Shown here piece after piece: positions 61,301 to 64,000 of a DNA stretch of 64,000 nt; position 1 is the stretch's first letter; the number at the start of each line of letters is the position of its first letter. A program made the translations under genes and the position numbers. The notes under the pieces were generated by a model. The model had not been told where the DNA came from. It did no database searches and saw only the letters and a list, made by a program, of their open reading frames with translations. The stretch comes from Planctomycetota bacterium (GTDB lineage Bacteria; Planctomycetota; B15-G4; SIAN01): contig JANQQL010000010.1 of the NCBI GenBank assembly GCA_028289345.1, positions 769,296-833,295 of the forward strand. The letters run 5' to 3'.

Positions 61301-64000
61301 GTTGACCCAAGTTCCGCCGTGTCACTCGATGCGTCCGGCAGTTCCGATCCCGAGGGACAGGGCCTGAGCTACGAGTGGGTCCAGACCGGTGGTCCTGCGG
61401 TCACATTGACGGATCCGAACTCGGCCACTCCCGGCTTCACCTCCCCGGACGTCACGAGTGACACCGAACTCACCTTTCAAGTCACCGTCTCCGATGGGCC
61501 CAACTACGACGCCACCGTCGACGCACTCGGCCCCGTCTCGCACTGGACGCTCGGAGAAAGTTCCGGCACCAATGCGGATGACAGCGAATCCCTTGGCAAT
61601 GACGGGATCTACCAGAACGGCACCACTCTCGGCGTCGAGGGCGTGCGCGCTGGTGACTCGGCGGCCAGCTTCGACGGGACGAACGATTACATCGAGATTC
61701 CCCACGACGACGCGTATCTGCTCGATGAGGGAACAGTCCAGCTCTGGTTCAACGCCGCCGACAATGACAACTTTCAGACACTCTTCTCCAAAGATTCGTC
61801 GAACTTCGACGACGGCGGGCACCTGACCATGTACGTCGATGATGGCGAGGTCAAGGTCCGGCTACAGAGTGACGGCGCCAGCTACACGGTGTCGGGAGGA
61901 GCGATCGAAGTCGGAGAGTGGCACCAGGTGGCCTTCTCCTTTGGCGACGACGGGATGCAGCTTTTCGTGGACGGCCAGCTCGTCGACACCAACTCTTACA
62001 CGGGTGGACTTGGCTCCACCTCGGGAGGCTCCGGCAACACCGAGCCCATCACCATCGGCGCCAACAGCTGGTCGAGCGGTGACGGCGAAGCCAACAACCT
62101 CAAGAACTACTTCGAAGGAACGATCGATGACGTCGCCATTTTCGGCAGCGCTCTCAGTGCCAGCGACGTCGAATCGCTCTACGACAGTTCGACTGGAAAC
62201 GGCAACACATCGGTGGACACCGTCACCATCACCGTCGATTTCGACGATGCTCCGACGGCCAACGCCGGTGCCGACCAAACCGTCGACGAGAGCACCCTCG
62301 TCACACTCTCGGGCAGCGGCGTGGATCCAGAAGGTGACGGGGTCACCTACACCTGGGTACAAACTGGTGGCCCGAGTGTCACCCTGGACGACGCGAACGC
62401 TGCTTCCCCGACGTTCACCACGCCGGAGGGGCTTTCGAATTCAGAGATCACCTTCGAGCTGCAGGTGTCAGACGGAAACAGCACGACCACCGATACCGTC
62501 GTCGTCACGGTCAACGCGAACAATGACGCGCCGTCGGCAGACGCCGGCGCCGACCAGGTTGTCGACGAAGGGGACACGGTCTCGCTGACGGGGTCTGGGA
62601 CAGACCCGGAAGGACAAGGAGTGACCTACTCGTGGGTCCAGACAGGAGGCCCGCCTGTATCCCTCAGCGACCCGACCGCCGCCACTCCGACATTCGAAGC
62701 ACCGGACGTCGCGTCTTCGACAGACATCACATTTGAACTGACGGTGAGTGATGGCGAGGAAAGCTTCGGGTCGGTCATGGACTCCAAGGGCCCGATCTCC
62801 CACTGGACACTCGGGGAAACTTCTGGCACCCAAGCCGTCGACTCAGAGCTCGGGAATCACGGAACCTATGTCAATGGCGCCACGCCAGGGGTTCCAGGAG
62901 TGTTGGGAGACGACACCGCAGCCAGCTTTGATGGCCAAGACGACTTCGTACAGATCTCTCATGACGACGCGTACGAATTGGATGATGGGACCATCCAGCT
63001 CTGGTTCAACACGGACGACGTGAGCCAAACGGGCACCTTGTTCTCCAAAGATTACATTTGGTACGGCGACGGAGGACACGTCGCTGCCTTCGTCAACGAA
63101 GGCGAAATCACCATCAAACTTCAAGACACCTCGAATAGCTACTACCTGAGCGGCGGGTCCTTGACCAATGACACCTGGCACCAGGTGGCGTTCTCGTTCG
63201 GCTCCGACGGGATGAAGCTCTACGTCGACGGGGAGCTGGTCGATACTGACTCGTACACCGGCGGACTCGGATCAACGTCGGGAGGAACCGGCAACGAAGA
63301 GCTCATCACCCTCGGCGTGAATGCATGGGAGAGTTCCGGGGGACAGGCGACCAGTCTGCACTACGAGTTCCAGGGATCGATCGATGAAGTCGCTTTGTTC
63401 GATTCCGCCCTGACGCAAGGAGACGTGCAGGACCTGTATGACGCCGCGACCTCCACCCCAGGGTCGTCCTCCGTCGACACCGTGACGGTCACCGTGACGC
63501 CCACCGATTCCGCGCCATCTGTGGACGCGGGAGATGATCAATCAGTCGACGAAGGGGATCCAGTCACGCTTTCCGCAAACGCGACGGACCCGGAGGGACA
63601 GAGTCTCACTTACACGTGGGTCCAGACCGGTGGCCCAAGCGTGACACTCGATGATGCGAACGCTGCCTCTCCCACATTCACGGCACCGGAAGGTCTCTCG
63701 AACTCGGACATCACCTTCGAGCTGCAAGTCAGCGACGGCACCAACACCTCCACCGACACGGTGACCGTCACGGTCAATGCCGACAACGACGCTCCTTCCG
63801 CAAGCGCCGGCGCAAATCAGACGGTGGACGAAGGCGACTCGGTGTCTCTGTCTGGAACTGGCACCGATCCCGAAGGACAAGGTCTCACCTACACCTGGGT
63901 GCAGACCGGGGGACCGAGTGTCACGCTGGATGACGCCAACGCTGCCTCTCCGACATTTACCGCGCCGGAAGGGCTTTCGAATTCCGATATCACTTTCGAG
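58328..64000 (+). CDS. Giant LEPR-XLL, RTX-like, Ig/LamG repeat surface protein (partial)
   Basis: This frame runs from GTG 58328 to the right edge without a stop (at least 1891 codons) and is partial at its 3' end. Residues 38-46 are LEPRILMSA (LEPR-XLL), after a six-Lys run, the N-terminal mark of large planctomycete exoproteins. RTX-type nonapeptides follow (GGDDSLFGGAGDDLLTGGSG). From about 240 the protein alternates Ig-like domains (ADAGADQTVDEGSAVSLDAS; WVQTGGP) with LamG domains (ISHWSLGESSGT; AASFDGTNDYVEIPHDDAYL). The LamG copies near 59261, 60241, 61501 and 62755 are nearly identical. It is probably a secreted or surface adhesion protein, exported with help of the adjacent adaptor. 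Confidence 0.9.
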   Translation, partial: MKNLNPKNPKDGIDADHPTTKRNAKKKKKKANLDVESLEPRILMSATWVDADTGDPLSGATSGDDTFTGTSGVDVADGLGGDDSLFGGAGDDLLTGGSGDDLLQGGAGDDVLTGGTGTDTVSYADATSAVTVDVTRTDAQDTGGGGTDTLSEVENVTGSNYDDTFAFSDPSDGATYTIDGGSGSNTIDLSGYNSSAATIDNGSISIDMGSGQSFTVEFSNVESIQFGDEAVEVLSADAGADQTVPRGTAVSLDASGSTNLEGDGLNYQWVQTGGPTVTLTDSNSATPDFTAPEVTSETELTFQVTVSDEGNYDATVDALGPISHWSLGESSGTSAGDSESLGNDGVYQNGTTLGVEGVRDADSAASFDGTNDYVEIPHDDAYLLDEGTVQLWFNAADNDNFQTLLSKDSTSFDNGGHLTMYVDDGEVKVRLQSDSASYYVSGGTVEVGEWHQVAFSFGDDGMQLFVDGQLVDSNSYTGGLGSTSGGSGNTEPITIGANSWQSSDGQADNLKNYFEGKIDDVAIFGSALSASDVESLYDNSTGSGSTSVDTVTITIDPNNDPPTADAGADQTVDEGSAVSLDASGSTDPEGQGLNYSWVQTGGPDVTLSDSSSATPTFTAPSVSSDTDLTFQVTVTDGPSYDATVDALDPVSHWTLGEGSGTGAGDSESLGNDGVYQNGTTLGAEGVRSADSAASFDGSNDYVEIPHDDAYLLDEGTIQLWFNADNVDDTQGLFSKDSSGYDDGGHLTMYVDDGEIKVRFQSDSASYTVSGGSLQAGEWHQVAFSFGDDGMQLFVDGQLVDTNSYTGGFGTTSGGSGNTEPITIGANSWSSGDGQANNLGNYFQGKIDDVAIFGSSLTANDVESLYDTSTATGNATVDTVTITVNVNDAPTADAGVDQTVDEGNFVTLSGSGVDPEGEGVTYTWVQTGGTSVTLSDANAASPTFTAPEGVANSDLTFELQVSDGNSTTTDTVVITVNADNDAPSANAGADQSVDPSSAVSLDASGSSDPEGQGLSYEWVQTGGPAVTLTDPNSATPGFTSPDVTSDTELTFQVTVSDGPNYDATVDALGPVSHWTLGESSGTNADDSESLGNDGIYQNGTTLGVEGVRAGDSAASFDGTNDYIEIPHDDAYLLDEGTVQLWFNAADNDNFQTLFSKDSSNFDDGGHLTMYVDDGEVKVRLQSDGASYTVSGGAIEVGEWHQVAFSFGDDGMQLFVDGQLVDTNSYTGGLGSTSGGSGNTEPITIGANSWSSGDGEANNLKNYFEGTIDDVAIFGSALSASDVESLYDSSTGNGNTSVDTVTITVDFDDAPTANAGADQTVDESTLVTLSGSGVDPEGDGVTYTWVQTGGPSVTLDDANAASPTFTTPEGLSNSEITFELQVSDGNSTTTDTVVVTVNANNDAPSADAGADQVVDEGDTVSLTGSGTDPEGQGVTYSWVQTGGPPVSLSDPTAATPTFEAPDVASSTDITFELTVSDGEESFGSVMDSKGPISHWTLGETSGTQAVDSELGNHGTYVNGATPGVPGVLGDDTAASFDGQDDFVQISHDDAYELDDGTIQLWFNTDDVSQTGTLFSKDYIWYGDGGHVAAFVNEGEITIKLQDTSNSYYLSGGSLTNDTWHQVAFSFGSDGMKLYVDGELVDTDSYTGGLGSTSGGTGNEELITLGVNAWESSGGQATSLHYEFQGSIDEVALFDSALTQGDVQDLYDAATSTPGSSSVDTVTVTVTPTDSAPSVDAGDDQSVDEGDPVTLSANATDPEGQSLTYTWVQTGGPSVTLDDANAASPTFTAPEGLSNSDITFELQVSDGTNTSTDTVTVTVNADNDAPSASAGANQTVDEGDSVSLSGTGTDPEGQGLTYTWVQTGGPSVTLDDANAASPTFTAPEGLSNSDITFE
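59261..63460 (+). repeat. Tandem LamG/Ig-like repeats within the giant protein
   Basis: LamG units begin at about 59261, 60241, 61501 and 62755. The spacing is 980 bases for the first pair (LamG plus one Ig-like unit) and about 1260 for the next two (LamG plus two Ig-like units of about 280). The first three LamG copies share long runs of identical bases, consistent with recent duplication or conversion. Assembly of such tracts can collapse or expand copies. Confidence 0.85.

Noticed and set aside
59261..63460. CRISPR-like array in the repeat region
   Set aside because: Repeats are hundreds of bases long, protein-coding, and lack short direct repeats with unique spacers.
58821..63880. Many Ser/Thr/Arg-rich or Val/Asp/Gly-rich frames in the repeat region
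   Set aside because: They recur with the LamG repeat period on both strands, the signature of shadows of one repetitive gene. The frame from GTG 58328 explains the region.

Overview
The window looks like a chromosomal segment of a high-GC member of the Planctomycetota, possibly one of the marine, heterotrophic lineages. The main evidence is an N-terminal LEPR-XLL signature (LEPRILMSA) on a very large repeat protein at the right edge. It is supported by many secreted beta-propeller proteins (FG-GAP, VCBS, NHL and PD40 types), two IPTL-CTERM sorting tails, GC-rich lipoproteins, an ECF sigma factor beside a membrane-anchored FGE-fold protein, and HTTM and DUF2071 families. I saw no rRNA or tRNA gene, no CRISPR array and no recognisable transposase.

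Layout, left to right. 0.4-9.2 kb: a small secreted protein, an ECF sigma factor divergent from an FGE-fold membrane protein, a glycine-rich lipoprotein and an FG-GAP protein. 9.5-12.7 kb: a coupled pair of TIR membrane proteins, the first with the catalytic-type Glu and the second with a degenerate TIR followed by helical repeats. 13-16.8 kb: a NUC-type endonuclease with a lamin-tail-like C-terminus, a DUF429-like protein, a TVP38/DedA-like membrane protein and a DUF4920 lipoprotein. 16.9-22.9 kb: a PD40 propeller, a PadR regulator paired with a permease-prefix/HEAT membrane protein, a class C beta-lactamase-like hydrolase and a secreted hypothetical. 24.1-26.7 kb: a membrane-embedded Cache-PAS-HTH regulator. 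26.8-31.5 kb: an FG-GAP protein, an HTTM pair, a small anchored protein and a DUF2071 gene. 31.5-34.1 kb: a TetR regulator divergent from an Old Yellow Enzyme, which is translationally coupled to a peroxiredoxin-like gene whose UGA very probably encodes selenocysteine.

34.2-53.1 kb is dominated by envelope or secreted proteins: a PKD lipoprotein, a VWA lipoprotein, an NHL and a second IPTL-CTERM protein, three FG-GAP/VCBS proteins, and a large propeller with two haem-binding c motifs. A ThrE-type exporter here is preceded by an attenuator-like leader, and an AhpD/CMD-like protein closes the segment. 53.7-56.2 kb holds a divergent pair of membrane proteins, one a canonical TIR and one with a split TIR-like domain, next to a truncated beta-lactamase-like gene. 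57.4-64 kb has an HlyD-type adaptor followed by the giant LEPR-XLL/RTX/Ig/LamG protein, which runs off the right edge.

The most unusual content is: (i) the selenocysteine peroxiredoxin-like gene with a clear bacterial SECIS hairpin; (ii) two independent TIR-containing membrane loci; (iii) the membrane-tethered Cache/PAS/HTH regulator; (iv) a PadR-linked permease-prefix protein whose permease is replaced by HEAT-like repeats; and (v) a putative transcription attenuator before the exporter. All functional statements rest on reading motifs by eye; no database search was run.
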